In this document: positions 1-10,347 of the stretch, piece by piece | Position numbering within the stretch: the stretch's first letter is position 1 | Layout of the letters: each line of letters begins with the position of its first letter | From: an uncultured Dorea sp. | GTDB lineage: Bacteria > Bacillota_A > Clostridia > Lachnospirales > Lachnospiraceae | Length of the DNA stretch: 12,356 bases | Assembly (NCBI GenBank): GCA_948468495.1 | Contig: CAOKJI010000013.1 | Location: forward strand, 1 to 12,356 | Direction: 5' to 3' | Translations under genes and position numbers: made by a program | Notes under the pieces: model-generated | What the model saw: only the letters and a program-made list of their open reading frames with translations | Databases searched by the model: none | What the model was told of the DNA's origin: nothing

Positions 1-29
1 TAAGAGTAAATTATAGAGTAGGTGAAAAA

Positions 30-1454
30 ATGTCAAATATTTTAAAAGTAACGACCCCGACAACCGGATATGACAATAATGCAATCAACAAACAGAACTC
101 AGCACAGCAGACACAGGACTTAAGCGTTAAGAATCCTGTGGACCCTAGCAGAGTAGTTCGCGCAGACGGAAGGAATCAGTCAAACGGAGAGCAGAATGCT
201 GCAAATAAAGGGATTTCACATGAGTCTAATTTTGGTAATTTTGTGCAGTCTTTAAGAGATCTTCCGAGACTTGAGGATGTGATGACGAAGCTGGTTTTCA
301 GCGGTATGGCGAATGTAGTTGAATCTGGCGTTGGAAAGGGAACCGCAGAAGAAATCCAGTCTTTTCTTAATATGATTCAGATGACTCCGGACCAAATGAC
401 CGAATTTTTAAAAGGTCAGATGGCAGGCGCCAACCGCCTCCAGGGTCCTTTGTTCGATATGCTTCGTCAGGTGATGAGTGAAGCAACAACAGTGGAGCTT
501 AAGGCGGGGATACTAGATTTTCTCAAAAAATATAACGACATGTCGTCTGGTAAACACCTTCTTCAGAATATTACGGACACGCTGAAAGAGATGGAAGGAT
601 ATATGTTTCGCAATGACAGAGAACAACTCGCGAGTCTTACGGCAAAATTACTGTCTCACAGCATGAATGCAAATCCAAAGAATGTACAGATTTTAAAAGA
701 ACAAATTATACCATATCTGGGTAAATATATTTCAGAAACCAGAGATATGGGAAGAATCCGCGATTTGATATCAATTCTTACTTTGAATACATCCAGATAT
801 GAGAATGGCAATATTGACAGACTGCTCCAGTCTTTTCAGAGACTGATGGAGTTTCCTGCGTTTGAGAAGGGATTCGGCGGTATGTCGCCGGCTGATTTTA
901 AGGCGATGCTTCAGAATGTGGATTTTGACAGAGCGGCAGGTAAGATGCCCTGGGTTGACAACCTTCTGAATATTATGGAAGCCGGCGTCAAAGGCGAAGC
1001 AGGAATTGAAAACAGAGAAGCTTTTATGAATATTATGAAAGCGACGCTTGTGAATGAAAGCGTTTATATGCCGGTCATGCATGTAATGATTCCGGCAATT
1101 CTTGACGGAGTTCCTATGTTTTCTGAGATATGGGTAGATCCGGATGAAGAATCCGGCAATCCCGGATCAAATGAAAGAGGTATCAAGCTTCTGATTAAAT
1201 TTGATTTGAAAGATGTTGGCTTTTTTGACATGATGTTGTATTATGAAAAAGGGAAGATGGATATTCTGATTCATTATCCAGAGGAACTGTCGGATCATGA
1301 AAGTGAGATTAGGGAAGGTATCCGTAAGATTATGAAGAAAAACAATCTGGACATCGAATATCTTGCCGTAGAGCAGGGGAAGCAATCGATACCGGTATCC
1401 GCTGCATTCCCGAAGATATTTGAAAGGAGAAATTCGATCAATGTCACAATATGA
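30..1454 (+). CDS. FliK-like (YlqG-type) hook-length-control-like protein
   Basis: The 474-residue protein has a low-complexity, Asn/Gln-rich, probably disordered N-terminus (about residues 1-65) and a long, mostly helical middle (about 75-350). The C-terminal domain (about 355-455) alternates strand and helix in the pattern of the FliK C-terminal domain: a 'LKDVGFFDMMLYYEKGKMDILI' type core (split here as LKDVGFF and KMDILI), then a helix and a closing strand. I see no signal peptide or membrane segment. The start is ATG at 30, with AGGTG about 6 nt upstream. The next gene begins inside its last codons (14-nt overlap) and encodes a FlhB C-terminal homologue, matching the ylqG-ylqH pair of B. 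subtilis. Known FliK C-domains contact FlhB to switch export specificity, so a partnership with the next gene is inferred. Homology is judged by eye and weak; it could be another large Clostridia-specific scaffold. Confidence 0.6.
   Translation: MSNILKVTTPTTGYDNNAINKQNSAQQTQDLSVKNPVDPSRVVRADGRNQSNGEQNAANKGISHESNFGNFVQSLRDLPRLEDVMTKLVFSGMANVVESGVGKGTAEEIQSFLNMIQMTPDQMTEFLKGQMAGANRLQGPLFDMLRQVMSEATTVELKAGILDFLKKYNDMSSGKHLLQNITDTLKEMEGYMFRNDREQLASLTAKLLSHSMNANPKNVQILKEQIIPYLGKYISETRDMGRIRDLISILTLNTSRYENGNIDRLLQSFQRLMEFPAFEKGFGGMSPADFKAMLQNVDFDRAAGKMPWVDNLLNIMEAGVKGEAGIENREAFMNIMKATLVNESVYMPVMHVMIPAILDGVPMFSEIWVDPDEESGNPGSNERGIKLLIKFDLKDVGFFDMMLYYEKGKMDILIHYPEELSDHESEIREGIRKIMKKNNLDIEYLAVEQGKQSIPVSAAFPKIFERRNSINVTI
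1422..1429 (+). promoter_or_regulatory. Shine-Dalgarno setting the start of the FlhB-like gene
   Basis: GAAAGGAG lies 11 nt before ATG 1441, inside the end of the upstream gene. It favours the ATG over an in-frame TTG at 1420, which has no comparable site. Confidence 0.6.
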
Positions 1455-1791
1455 TGATGTGTTGAATAAAAAAGCAGTTGCGCTTCGCTACGATGAGAAT
1501 AAAGACGCAGCGCCGGTAATCGTTGCTTCCGGACTTGGATATATGGCTGAAAGAATCGTCGAGATGGCCAATGAGAACGGAGTTCCTGTGTATGAGGACA
1601 ACTCCCTGGCAACAGTTCTTACACAGCTTGATTTGGGAACACCGATTCCGGAGGAATTATATCAGGCTATTGTTGATATTTATGCATATTTCCTGAAATA
1701 TACACCAAAGCATTCCAGAGAAGAGATTGAGGCTGCAAAGGCGGAGCAGGCCGCCAAAGAAGAACAGCAGGAAGAGAATCCAGAAACATAA
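1441..1791 (+). CDS. FlhB C-terminal-domain homologue (FlhX/YlqH type)
   Basis: This 116-residue soluble protein resembles the cytoplasmic C-terminal domain of FlhB/EscU export-gate proteins. It shows AVALRYD (12-18), AAPVIVASG (23-31), the VPVYEDNSLATVL stretch (48-60) and IPEELYQAIVDIYAYF (69-84). No transmembrane part of FlhB is present. The NPTH autocleavage tetrapeptide that precedes AVALRYD in true FlhB is absent; the residues there are L-N-K-K. A charged, Ala/Glu-rich tail (about 93-116) ends the protein. Known FlhX/YlqH proteins can partly replace or modulate the FlhB C-domain. The start chosen is ATG 1441, which follows GAAAGGAG; a TTG at 1420 would add seven residues. It overlaps the FliK-like gene by 14 nt, so translational coupling is likely. 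The family call is firm; the role in this organism is unknown. Confidence 0.8.
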   Translation: MSQYDDVLNKKAVALRYDENKDAAPVIVASGLGYMAERIVEMANENGVPVYEDNSLATVLTQLDLGTPIPEELYQAIVDIYAYFLKYTPKHSREEIEAAKAEQAAKEEQQEENPET

Positions 1792-1835
1792 TATATGGTG
1801 TTGTCATACATATATAAACATAACAAAATAATTAA

Positions 1836-1883
1836 AAAATGCGCTGTAGTCTGAGTTTTGTAAACCCAGAGGCAGCGCATTTT
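1836..1883. terminator. Bidirectional intrinsic terminator between convergent genes
   Basis: An 11-bp perfect stem pairs AAAATGCGCTG (1836-1846) with CAGCGCATTTT (1873-1883). An inner stem (CTGAGTTT/AAACCCAG, one mismatch) caps it with a TGT loop. An A-run on the left and a T-run on the right give a U-tract in both directions. It serves the FliK-like/FlhB-like operon (stop at 1791) and the PilZ gene (stop at 1918). Confidence 0.88.
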
Positions 1884-1917
1884 CCTTGTCAAATTAATGT
1901 GTTTTGGATTTTAACAT

Positions 1918-2523
1918 TTACCAGACTTTGCTTAATTGCTGTTTGTATACATACTGGCGTATATCTCTTTCAGCGCTTTTAGGCAGCCTGAGGAACTGAC
2001 ATCCATAACCGTAACGTCCATTGTGAAGATCCTGTTCTCTGAGGATAATGGCTCTCAGTTCGTATTCTTTCTTAATAAACGTATACCGAAACTCAAATTC
2101 TTCCTCTTCATCTAACTTGGTTCTGGTAACAAAATAAAGACCGCCCACACTGATATTCTGAATAACTCCTGTAAATTCTCCATGACTTGTAGAAATAAAG
2201 CGAACTTCCCGCTCCATCTTCGCACGCAAATCCTTCTGGCGTTGTACGATATCAATAACCTCAAGAATCTCGCAGTCAGCCATCCAGGGCTCTAATATAA
2301 GCGGATCATAATTCCGTCGGACATAAAGTTCACAATAGGTCTGAATATAACCAATCTTGCTGTCAAAAAAATCTATACGTACCCGTTCTGATTCAGTAAT
2401 TTCATCGCTTTTCTTAAAATGCAGCGTAATCTGTTCTCCAGTACACTTAACGCGGACTCTTGCCTGAAGAGTCGCATTATCCGGTCCATAGACAGAGCAG
2501 ATGGTACAATCGTTTAGAACCAT
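1918..2523 (-). CDS. PilZ-domain protein, YcgR-like (c-di-GMP receptor type)
   Basis: The 201-residue cytoplasmic protein has an N-terminal beta-rich domain of YcgR-N type (about 1-90) and a C-terminal PilZ domain (about 93-195). The PilZ signature is visible: RQKDLR at 95-100 in place of the usual RRxxxR, REVRF about 105-109, and NISVGG at 123-128, which satisfies [D/N]xSxxG. Known YcgR-type proteins bind c-di-GMP and act on flagellar rotation or exopolysaccharide synthesis. The FliK/FlhB-like genes next door fit a motility link, but that is inference. I chose ATG at 2523 because AGAGAGGTG ends 6 nt upstream. A GTG three codons earlier (2532) overlaps that Shine-Dalgarno and is less likely. 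It converges on the FlhB-like gene and shares the terminator at 1836-1883. I found no convincing promoter for it in the 250-bp spacer. Confidence 0.85.
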   Translation of the reverse strand: MVLNDCTICSVYGPDNATLQARVRVKCTGEQITLHFKKSDEITESERVRIDFFDSKIGYIQTYCELYVRRNYDPLILEPWMADCEILEVIDIVQRQKDLRAKMEREVRFISTSHGEFTGVIQNISVGGLYFVTRTKLDEEEEFEFRYTFIKKEYELRAIILREQDLHNGRYGYGCQFLRLPKSAERDIRQYVYKQQLSKVW

Positions 2524-2692
2524 GGATGTCACCTCTCTTAGTTGTTTGAATAATTACTGCTCATATAGGATTTAATTGTTGTAAAGCCTGTATGAATGTG
2601 TAATTTTAAATAGATTAATTGTAATAATTTTAGCATGAAGAGGAAAGGAATGCAATTCAGAAGTAAAATATTTTTTTATATTAGAATCCTAA

Positions 2693-2721
2693 TTGATTTA
2701 TTTATTTTAAGGTCTTATACT
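2693..2721 (+). promoter_or_regulatory. Sigma-A-type promoter of the C_GCAxxG_C_C gene
   Basis: The -35 TTGATT (2693-2698) and -10 TATACT (2716-2721) are separated by exactly 17 bp. Transcription would start near 2728, giving a leader of about 47 nt. The rest of the 2524-2774 spacer is AT-rich and shows no other clear element. Confidence 0.7.
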
Positions 2722-2774
2722 TAGAAACAAATATAGGATGTGCTCTGTAGGTATGTATTAAGGAGGAAGGATTC

Positions 2775-3224
2775 ATGACAACCGAAATTAACATGGAACA
2801 ATTAAAAAAAGACGCCGTAGATATATTCTGCAATGGCTTCGCCTGCTCTGAATCAGTAATCTATGCTCTTCGCAAACATTTTCAGATTGAATTATCTGAC
2901 GACGCCATTGCTATGAGCACTGGATTTCCCTGGGGACTTGGAGGAGGCGGCTGTCTCTGCGGCGCAGTTGCCGGCTCAACTATGATAATCGGATATTTCT
3001 TCGGCCGCACCACTCCCGGAGATCCAAAAAATGTGAGGTGCTTTGCTCTGACAGAAGAATTTCACGATGCCTTCAAAAAGGCTTTTGGCGCGACCTGCTG
3101 CCGGATTCTCACCAAAGGCATGGAACGGGATTCTCAGGAGAGAAAGAATCATTGTATCAAAATGGTAGAGTTTGCTGTAGAAAAAACAGCAGAAATTGTA
3201 ATTCGAGAATTAAAACAGAATTAA
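2775..3224 (+). CDS. C_GCAxxG_C_C family putative redox-active protein
   Basis: This 149-residue cysteine-rich protein has eight Cys (19, 24, 60, 62, 89, 108, 109, 127). The glycine-rich core GGGGCLCGAVAG (56-67) followed by a hydrophobic helix is the hallmark of the C_GCAxxG_C_C family. The distal cysteines, CC at 108-109 and C127, correspond to the trailing C_C of the family name. Members occur mostly in anaerobes and are thought to be redox-active or metal-binding; no reaction is established. The hydrophobic stretch at about 63-77 is probably a buried helix, not a membrane anchor. The start is ATG 2775 with a strong AGGAGGAAGG 4 nt upstream. It has its own promoter, is a single-gene unit, and converges on gyrA. 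Its stop codon lies at the base of the shared terminator. Confidence 0.85.
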   Translation: MTTEINMEQLKKDAVDIFCNGFACSESVIYALRKHFQIELSDDAIAMSTGFPWGLGGGGCLCGAVAGSTMIIGYFFGRTTPGDPKNVRCFALTEEFHDAFKKAFGATCCRILTKGMERDSQERKNHCIKMVEFAVEKTAEIVIRELKQN

Positions 3225-3277
3225 AAATTTCCACCTGTACAGACGGGAACTTCCTGCTGCATAGGTGGAAATTTTTT
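3223..3277. terminator. Bidirectional terminator between redox gene and gyrA
   Basis: A 14-bp perfect stem pairs 3223-3236 (AAAAATTTCCACCT) with 3263-3276, followed by T-runs on both strands. The left arm begins inside the TAA of the redox gene (3222-3224), and the right arm ends 5 nt before the gyrA stop (3281). It terminates both convergent transcripts. Confidence 0.9.
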
Positions 3278-3280
3278 ATA

Positions 3281-5779
3281 TCAATTTTCCGTTTCTTCCA
3301 AATGTTCACGATGAAGATTTCTTTTTGCTTCTTCTTTTTCTTCATCCCGTACCTTTTCGATACTTGCAACCGTTGTATCATCCTTCAGATTAATCAGCTT
3401 CACACCGGAAGTAATCCTTCCAAGAATGGATATTCCGCTGCAGAACATTCGGATAATAATTCCATCCGTATTGACAATCATGATTTCCTCGTCTTCGCTG
3501 ACTGCCTTGATGCCTACTACGTTGCCTGTCTTCTCAGTAATTTTATAGCATTTTACGCCCTTACCGCCCCGATTCTGAGCCGTAAATTCTTCTATCAGGG
3601 TCCGTTTGCCCATTCCCTTTTCAGATACAATCAGAAGCTCATTCCCTTGAGTTACAAGCTGCATTCCGATTACTTCATCCCGGTCTGCCAGATTAATCCC
3701 CCGAACTCCCATGGAAGTTCTTCCAGTTGCTCTTACATCATTCTCTCCAAAGCGGATGCACTGACCGTATTTGGTTGCCAGAATAATCTCCTGCTTACCG
3801 TCGGTAAATTTCACTTCTATCAATTCATCATCTTCACGAAGGGTAATTGCTGCAAGACCGTTTTTCCTTATATTGGAAAAGTCAATTACCGGAGTTTTCT
3901 TGACAAGACCCTTTTCTGTCGCCATAACGATATATTCGCCTTCCCTGTACTCATCCAGAGGAATTACCGCGCTGATTTTCTCATCCGGCATTAACTGGAG
4001 AAGATTGATAATTGCCGTTCCTCTTGAAGTTCTGGAAGCCTCCGGAATCTCATATGCCTTCAACCGGTACACCCGGCCTTTATTGGTAAAGAACATGAGA
4101 TAATGGTGAGTATGGGTCATAAACAACTCTTCCACATAGTCCTCTTCGATGGTCTGCATACCCTTGATTCCTTTACCGCCTCTGTTCTGTGCCTTGAAAG
4201 TATCCTCGGACATTCTCTTGATATATCCAAGCTTCGTCATAGTTATAACTACGTCTTCCTTTGGAATCAAATCTTCCATGGAAATATCAAATTCATCGAA
4301 TCCAATGGACGTTCTTCTCTCATCTCCATATTTATCGCAAATAATAAGTATTTCTTCCCGAATGACGCCAAGAAGAATCTTCCGGTCTGCTAAAATGGCC
4401 TTTAACCGCTCAATCTTTGCCATTAACTCTTTGTATTCGCTCTCTAACTTCTCCCGCTCCAAACCGGTAAGAGCTCTCAGACGCATATCGACAATGGCCT
4501 GCGCCTGCACGTCTGATAAGTTAAACTGTTTTATCAGTTCTGCCTTGGCTTCCTGCACATTCGCAGAATTTCTTATGATTCTGATAACCTCGTCGATGTG
4601 GTCTAAGGCTATCAGCAATCCTTCTAAGATATGCGCGCGTTCCTGCGCTTTATTCAGCTCGTATTTTGTACGTCTGGTTACCACCTCTTCCTGATGAGCC
4701 AGATAATATTTCAGCATATCAAGAATGTTCATAACCTTCGGCTCATTGTTCACAAGCGCCAACATAATTACGCCGAATGTATCCTGAAGCTGAGTATGTT
4801 TGTATAACTGATTCAGGATAATATTAGGATTCACGTCTCTTCTGAGCTCGATACAGATTCTCATACCTTCCCGGCTGGACTGATCGCTCAAATCAGTAAT
4901 TCCGTCAATCCGCTTGTCTCTCACCATCTCTGCAATTTTCTCAATCAGACGGGCTTTATTTACCATATAGGGAAGCTCTGTAACGATAATCCGGTTCTTT
5001 CCGTTGGGCATTGCTTCGATATCTGTCACTGCCCGGACGCGAATCTTTCCCCGGCCGGTTCGGTAAGCTTCTTCAATTCCTCTGGTTCCAAGAATCATAG
5101 CTCCGGTAGGAAAGTCGGGTCCCTTGACAATCTTAAGAATCTCTTCCATAGACGTCTCGCTGATATCTTCTATCTGATCGTCTATAATCTTCACAACAGC
5201 ATGAATCACCTCTTTTAAATTATGAGGCGGAATATTCGTTGCCATTCCTACTGCAATACCCGAAGTTCCATTTACCAGAAGATTCGGAAACCGGGAAGGA
5301 AGTACAACCGGCTCTTTCTCTGTCTCGTCAAAGTTCGGTGCAAAATCAACCGTATCTTTATTAATGTCCGCGGTAAGCTCCATAGAAATCTTACTTAACC
5401 GGGCCTCCGTATAACGCATGGCTGCCGCGCCATCTCCGTCGACAGAACCGAAATTCCCATGACCGTCGACTAACGGATATCTGGTTGACCATTCCTGGGC
5501 CATATTGACCAAAGCTCCGTAAATAGAACTGTCTCCATGAGGATGATATTTACCCATCGTATCACCCACAATACGGGCACATTTTCTATGAGGCTTATCC
5601 GGTCCGTTATTCAGTTCTATCATCGAATAAAGGATTCTTCTCTGTACCGGCTTCAAACCGTCTCTTACATCCGGAAGGGCCCGGGAAGCAATAACGCTCA
5701 TGGCATAATCAATGTAAGATGTTTCCATCGTTTTCTTCAAATCCACTTCATGGACTTTATCAAAAATATTATCTTCCAT
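3281..5779 (-). CDS. gyrA: DNA gyrase subunit A
   Basis: GyrA forms the A2B2 gyrase that introduces negative supercoils and carries the DNA-cleaving tyrosine. The 832-residue product fits the family. It has the breakage-reunion domain with [15 protein letters not shown] (79-93) and MRYTEARL, giving catalytic Tyr123. A coiled-coil tower lies at about 365-480. The C-terminal beta-pinwheel (about 510-815) has GyrA box QNRGGKG (531-537), with a second copy near 735-741. The GyrA box and the gyrB neighbour make it GyrA, not ParC. The quinolone-region positions equivalent to E. coli Ser83 and Asp87 are Ser84 and Gly88. The start is ATG 5779 with AGGAGG 5-6 nt upstream; that motif includes the last bases of the gyrB stop codon. 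The gap to gyrB is 8 nt, so the two are co-translated. It is the last gene of the - strand operon. Confidence 0.98.
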   Translation of the reverse strand: MEDNIFDKVHEVDLKKTMETSYIDYAMSVIASRALPDVRDGLKPVQRRILYSMIELNNGPDKPHRKCARIVGDTMGKYHPHGDSSIYGALVNMAQEWSTRYPLVDGHGNFGSVDGDGAAAMRYTEARLSKISMELTADINKDTVDFAPNFDETEKEPVVLPSRFPNLLVNGTSGIAVGMATNIPPHNLKEVIHAVVKIIDDQIEDISETSMEEILKIVKGPDFPTGAMILGTRGIEEAYRTGRGKIRVRAVTDIEAMPNGKNRIIVTELPYMVNKARLIEKIAEMVRDKRIDGITDLSDQSSREGMRICIELRRDVNPNIILNQLYKHTQLQDTFGVIMLALVNNEPKVMNILDMLKYYLAHQEEVVTRRTKYELNKAQERAHILEGLLIALDHIDEVIRIIRNSANVQEAKAELIKQFNLSDVQAQAIVDMRLRALTGLEREKLESEYKELMAKIERLKAILADRKILLGVIREEILIICDKYGDERRTSIGFDEFDISMEDLIPKEDVVITMTKLGYIKRMSEDTFKAQNRGGKGIKGMQTIEEDYVEELFMTHTHHYLMFFTNKGRVYRLKAYEIPEASRTSRGTAIINLLQLMPDEKISAVIPLDEYREGEYIVMATEKGLVKKTPVIDFSNIRKNGLAAITLREDDELIEVKFTDGKQEIILATKYGQCIRFGENDVRATGRTSMGVRGINLADRDEVIGMQLVTQGNELLIVSEKGMGKRTLIEEFTAQNRGGKGVKCYKITEKTGNVVGIKAVSEDEEIMIVNTDGIIIRMFCSGISILGRITSGVKLINLKDDTTVASIEKVRDEEKEEAKRNLHREHLEETEN

Positions 5780-5787
5780 AATTCCTC

Positions 5788-7728
<1,941 letters not shown>

Positions 7729-8814
7729 CTAGTTTTCTTTTACTACCTTGCCCTTATGAACATAAAATACCTTGTTTATAGAAAAACGATGATTCACAAA
7801 CTCATCCACACCTGTACAGGTAATCAGCGTCTGTATCTCATTAATACTATCTAATAAATAGTTTTGCCTGTGTTTATCAAGTTCAGACAACACATCGTCA
7901 AGTAAAAGAACCGGCTTATCCTTCGTAATCTGCGTCATGAGCTCAATCTCCGATAATTTTAAAGACAATGCGGCAGTTCTCTGCTGTCCCTGGGAGCCAA
8001 ATTTCCGAATATCTATTCCATTCACTTTGAAACATATATCGTCCCTGTGAGGTCCAGAAGTTGTACTCATCATCTTCAAATCCCTTTCCCGGTATTTCTT
8101 AAGCACATCTTCAAAAGATTCATTGCCAGTATTCGGTTCATAGATTACCTCTATATCCTCTCTGTTTCCCGTTATTTTTTTATGTATTTTAGAAATTATT
8201 TCGTTTACCTGCTTGATAAACTTTTTTCTTTCTTTTATGATTTTATTGCCGTACTCTACCAACTGCATATCCCAGATATCCAGTGTTTCTTTCAAGCTGT
8301 CATTATAATATATATCTTTTAACAAACGATTTCTCTGATTAATAGTTCGATGATAGTTTGACAGATTATTCAGATATAGCCGGCTAATCTGAGACAATTC
8401 CATATCCACAAATCTTCTTCTCTCGGATGGTCCGTTTTTAATAATATTCAAATCTTCGGGAGAAAAAAAAACAACATTCAAAATACCAAATAACTCACTG
8501 GCTTTTCTTATCGGGATATGATTGATTGCAATTCCCTTCGGTTTATTCTTCTTCAAATGCATATCAATCTGATATAAAATCCCTCTTTTATCAACAACAG
8601 CTTCTATATGGCATTCTTCCTGTCCAAATAGAATCATATCCTTATCTTTCGTACCTCTGTGAGACTTTGAAGTCCCGCAGAGGTAGATGGATTCCAGAAT
8701 ATTTGTCTTTCCCTGCGCATTATCTCCATAGAAAATATTTGTTGCCGGATTCAGATTCAAAGACAATAAATCATAATTTCTAAAGTTTTTTAATTTTAAA
8801 GAATTAATCTTCAA
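7729..8814 (-). CDS. recF: DNA replication and repair protein RecF
   Basis: RecF is an SMC/ABC-like ATPase that works with RecO and RecR to load RecA at single-strand gaps. The 361-residue product starts with the typical LKLKNFRNY (6-14). It has Walker A GDNAQGKTN (30-38), the ABC signature SQGQQRTAALSLKLSE (274-289) and Walker B VLLLDDVLSELD (302-313). A helical middle region lies between them. The start must be TTG 8814: an in-frame TAA lies two codons upstream and the next Met is too deep in the domain. GGAG sits about 12 nt before it, a wide spacing. The first 11 nt overlap the end of yaaA, consistent with coupled translation and low expression. Confidence 0.96.
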   Translation of the reverse strand: MKINSLKLKNFRNYDLLSLNLNPATNIFYGDNAQGKTNILESIYLCGTSKSHRGTKDKDMILFGQEECHIEAVVDKRGILYQIDMHLKKNKPKGIAINHIPIRKASELFGILNVVFFSPEDLNIIKNGPSERRRFVDMELSQISRLYLNNLSNYHRTINQRNRLLKDIYYNDSLKETLDIWDMQLVEYGNKIIKERKKFIKQVNEIISKIHKKITGNREDIEVIYEPNTGNESFEDVLKKYRERDLKMMSTTSGPHRDDICFKVNGIDIRKFGSQGQQRTAALSLKLSEIELMTQITKDKPVLLLDDVLSELDKHRQNYLLDSINEIQTLITCTGVDEFVNHRFSINKVFYVHKGKVVKEN

Positions 8815-9013
8815 TTTTTATTTCTTCTCCATGAAAAACAACAATATCTCCGCCGTAAAGCTTCCTTCCCCGGCGCGTATCCACTTCCCCATTCACAGTC
8901 ACAGCTCCCCCGGCAATTACTTCCTTCGCTTCCGAACCTGTCTCAACAGCGCCTACTGCTTTCAGGGCCTGTCCTAACTTAATATACTCATCTCTTAATT
9001 TAACGACTTCCAT
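8804..9013 (-). CDS. yaaA: S4-domain RNA-binding protein YaaA
   Basis: This 69-residue protein is a single S4 domain. The S4 signature runs from IKLGQALKAVGAVETGSEAK (11-30) into GGAVTVNGEVDTRRGRKL (35-52), ending in GDIVVFHGEEIKI. Such domains bind structured RNA. The position between dnaN and recF is diagnostic of the YaaA family of Firmicutes (also named rlbA in B. subtilis and linked to large ribosomal subunit assembly, from memory). The start is ATG 9013 with AGGAG 7 nt upstream. The gap after dnaN is 15 nt, and its 3' end overlaps recF by 11 nt. Confidence 0.93.
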   Translation of the reverse strand: MEVVKLRDEYIKLGQALKAVGAVETGSEAKEVIAGGAVTVNGEVDTRRGRKLYGGDIVVFHGEEIKIED

Positions 9014-9028
9014 AGCTGCACTCCTAAT

Positions 9029-10135
9029 TTATATCACATTAAAATTAACTGGAAGAATCAGATAAATATACTTCTCCGTCTCATCCTTAATAAAACATGG
9101 CGACTTCGCATTCATCAAATACAGTTCTACTTCTTCATCGTCTATAACCCGAAGGGCGTCAATCAAAAACTTGGGATTAAACCCAATCAAAAGATCCTTT
9201 CCTTCCTTGGTAATATAAATATCCTCATTCATAGAACCAAGCTGGGATTTAATCTTTAATTCCATTACCTCGTCCATAATATTGATAATAATCGGTTTCT
9301 TATCTCCTTCTTTTACAAGAAGAGTAGCTCTGTCAATACAACTCAGCAACTCTTTTTTATTAATTCTTACTTTAGTATCATAATCGCTTGACAACATCTG
9401 GTCAATACGGAAATAATCTCCCTCAATGAGTCTTGATACCACAATTGTCTGCTCAAATTCAAATAATATATGATTTCTTGTAAAATAGATAGATACATAT
9501 TTATCTGTTTCACCGGAAAGTATCTTACTAATCTCAATCAATGTCTTACCCGGTACGACAATCTTCTGATGTTCATAATTATCGTTAAGCTCAATTCGTC
9601 TGATTGAAATTCTATGTCCATCCAGAGATATAACGCGAAGAATATTCTGATTAATCTCAAATAATTCTCCCGTCATTAATTTGTTGCTTTCATTATCAGC
9701 GATAGAAAAAATGGTTTGTCTGATAACTTCCTTTAACGTAAATTGAGACAGTGTAATCGTCTGTTCTCTTTCGATAACCGGAAGGTATGTAAAATCATCT
9801 CCCGGTTTTGCTGAAATATTGAATTTGGCTTTCTCACACACAATTGTAACTTGATAATTATCATCCGTCTCGATGGTAACTTCATTATCAGGAAGCTTTC
9901 TTACTATTTCAGAAAAAATGCGGGCGTCAATGGCTATCATACCATGATTGACAATTTCACCGTCAATTTCTGTCTGGATTCCTAATTCCATATCATTAGC
10001 AGTCAGTTTAATTGTATCTAAAGTAGCGTCAATCAATATACATTCCAAAATAGTCATTGTTGTTTTAGAAGGAACCGCTTTTGAAACGATGCTGACTCCC
10101 TTTGCCAGATTGGATTTGTTACATATTATTTTCAT
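9029..10135 (-). CDS. dnaN: DNA polymerase III beta subunit (sliding clamp)
   Basis: DnaN is the ring-shaped homodimer that tethers polymerase III to DNA and recruits ligase, MutS and other clamp-binding proteins. The 368-residue product has the usual length and the three repeated clamp domains (about 1-120, 125-245, 248-368). Visible landmarks are the N-terminal MKIICNKSNL, VSKAVPSKTTMTILECI (17-33), and the C-terminal YIYLILPVNFNVI, close to the usual YLILPV(R/M) ending. The start is ATG 10135 with AAGGGAG upstream. The origin spacer lies directly upstream, so the A/T-rich unwinding tract is also the dnaN 5' flank. I see no convincing dnaN-specific promoter; it is probably also read from the dnaA promoter. 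Confidence 0.97.
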   Translation of the reverse strand: MKIICNKSNLAKGVSIVSKAVPSKTTMTILECILIDATLDTIKLTANDMELGIQTEIDGEIVNHGMIAIDARIFSEIVRKLPDNEVTIETDDNYQVTIVCEKAKFNISAKPGDDFTYLPVIEREQTITLSQFTLKEVIRQTIFSIADNESNKLMTGELFEINQNILRVISLDGHRISIRRIELNDNYEHQKIVVPGKTLIEISKILSGETDKYVSIYFTRNHILFEFEQTIVVSRLIEGDYFRIDQMLSSDYDTKVRINKKELLSCIDRATLLVKEGDKKPIIINIMDEVMELKIKSQLGSMNEDIYITKEGKDLLIGFNPKFLIDALRVIDDEEVELYLMNAKSPCFIKDETEKYIYLILPVNFNVI

Positions 10136-10157
10136 GTTGAAAACTCCCTTCGCAAAA

Positions 10158-10194
10158 TAGTAAGTAAAAAATATATAAATATATAAAATAATTT
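10158..10194. other. A/T-rich DNA unwinding element
   Basis: The tract between the dnaN ribosome-binding region and the trio array is almost only A and T (including ATATATAAATATATAAAAT). It lies exactly where DnaA-trios would direct strand opening. Confidence 0.75.
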
Positions 10195-10212
10195 CAGTAG
10201 TATTAGTAGTAG
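10195..10212 (+). repeat. DnaA-trio array of the origin
   Basis: Six consecutive trinucleotides read CAG-TAG-TAT-TAG-TAG-TAG, that is 3'-GAT-5' units with two variants. They are followed by GG and then tandem DnaA boxes at 10217-10225 and 10225-10233. On the other side is an A/T-rich tract. This order matches the DnaA-trio element described for B. subtilis, where DnaA passes from double-stranded boxes onto one strand to open the origin. Confidence 0.82.
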
Positions 10213-10347
10213 GGACTGTTGATAGGTGGATAACCTTCTTAATCCCTTATTTTATCAGCAAAACGAATGAAAATAATTCTGTGGAAAGCAACAAAAAAGT
10301 TTGTCAATGAATTGTGGACAACTTTTTTGTTTATTTGCAGGATAAAG

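Noticed and set aside
2532..2532. GTG start for the PilZ gene
   Set aside because: It lies within the AGAGAGGTG Shine-Dalgarno that is correctly spaced for ATG 2523.
3038..3994. A 318-codon open frame on the + strand reading antisense into gyrA
   Set aside because: It begins inside the redox gene in another frame, crosses the terminator, and then mirrors the well-supported gyrA. Its composition looks like an antisense shadow and it has no convincing ribosome-binding site.
4149..4694. A 181-codon + strand frame opposite gyrA
   Set aside because: It is a Ser/Ile/Leu-rich antisense translation with no family resemblance. GyrA on the other strand is complete and conserved.
10302..10307. A perfect -35 TTGACA on the - strand upstream of dnaN
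   Set aside because: No acceptable -10 lies 15-19 bp downstream, so I did not call a dnaN promoter.
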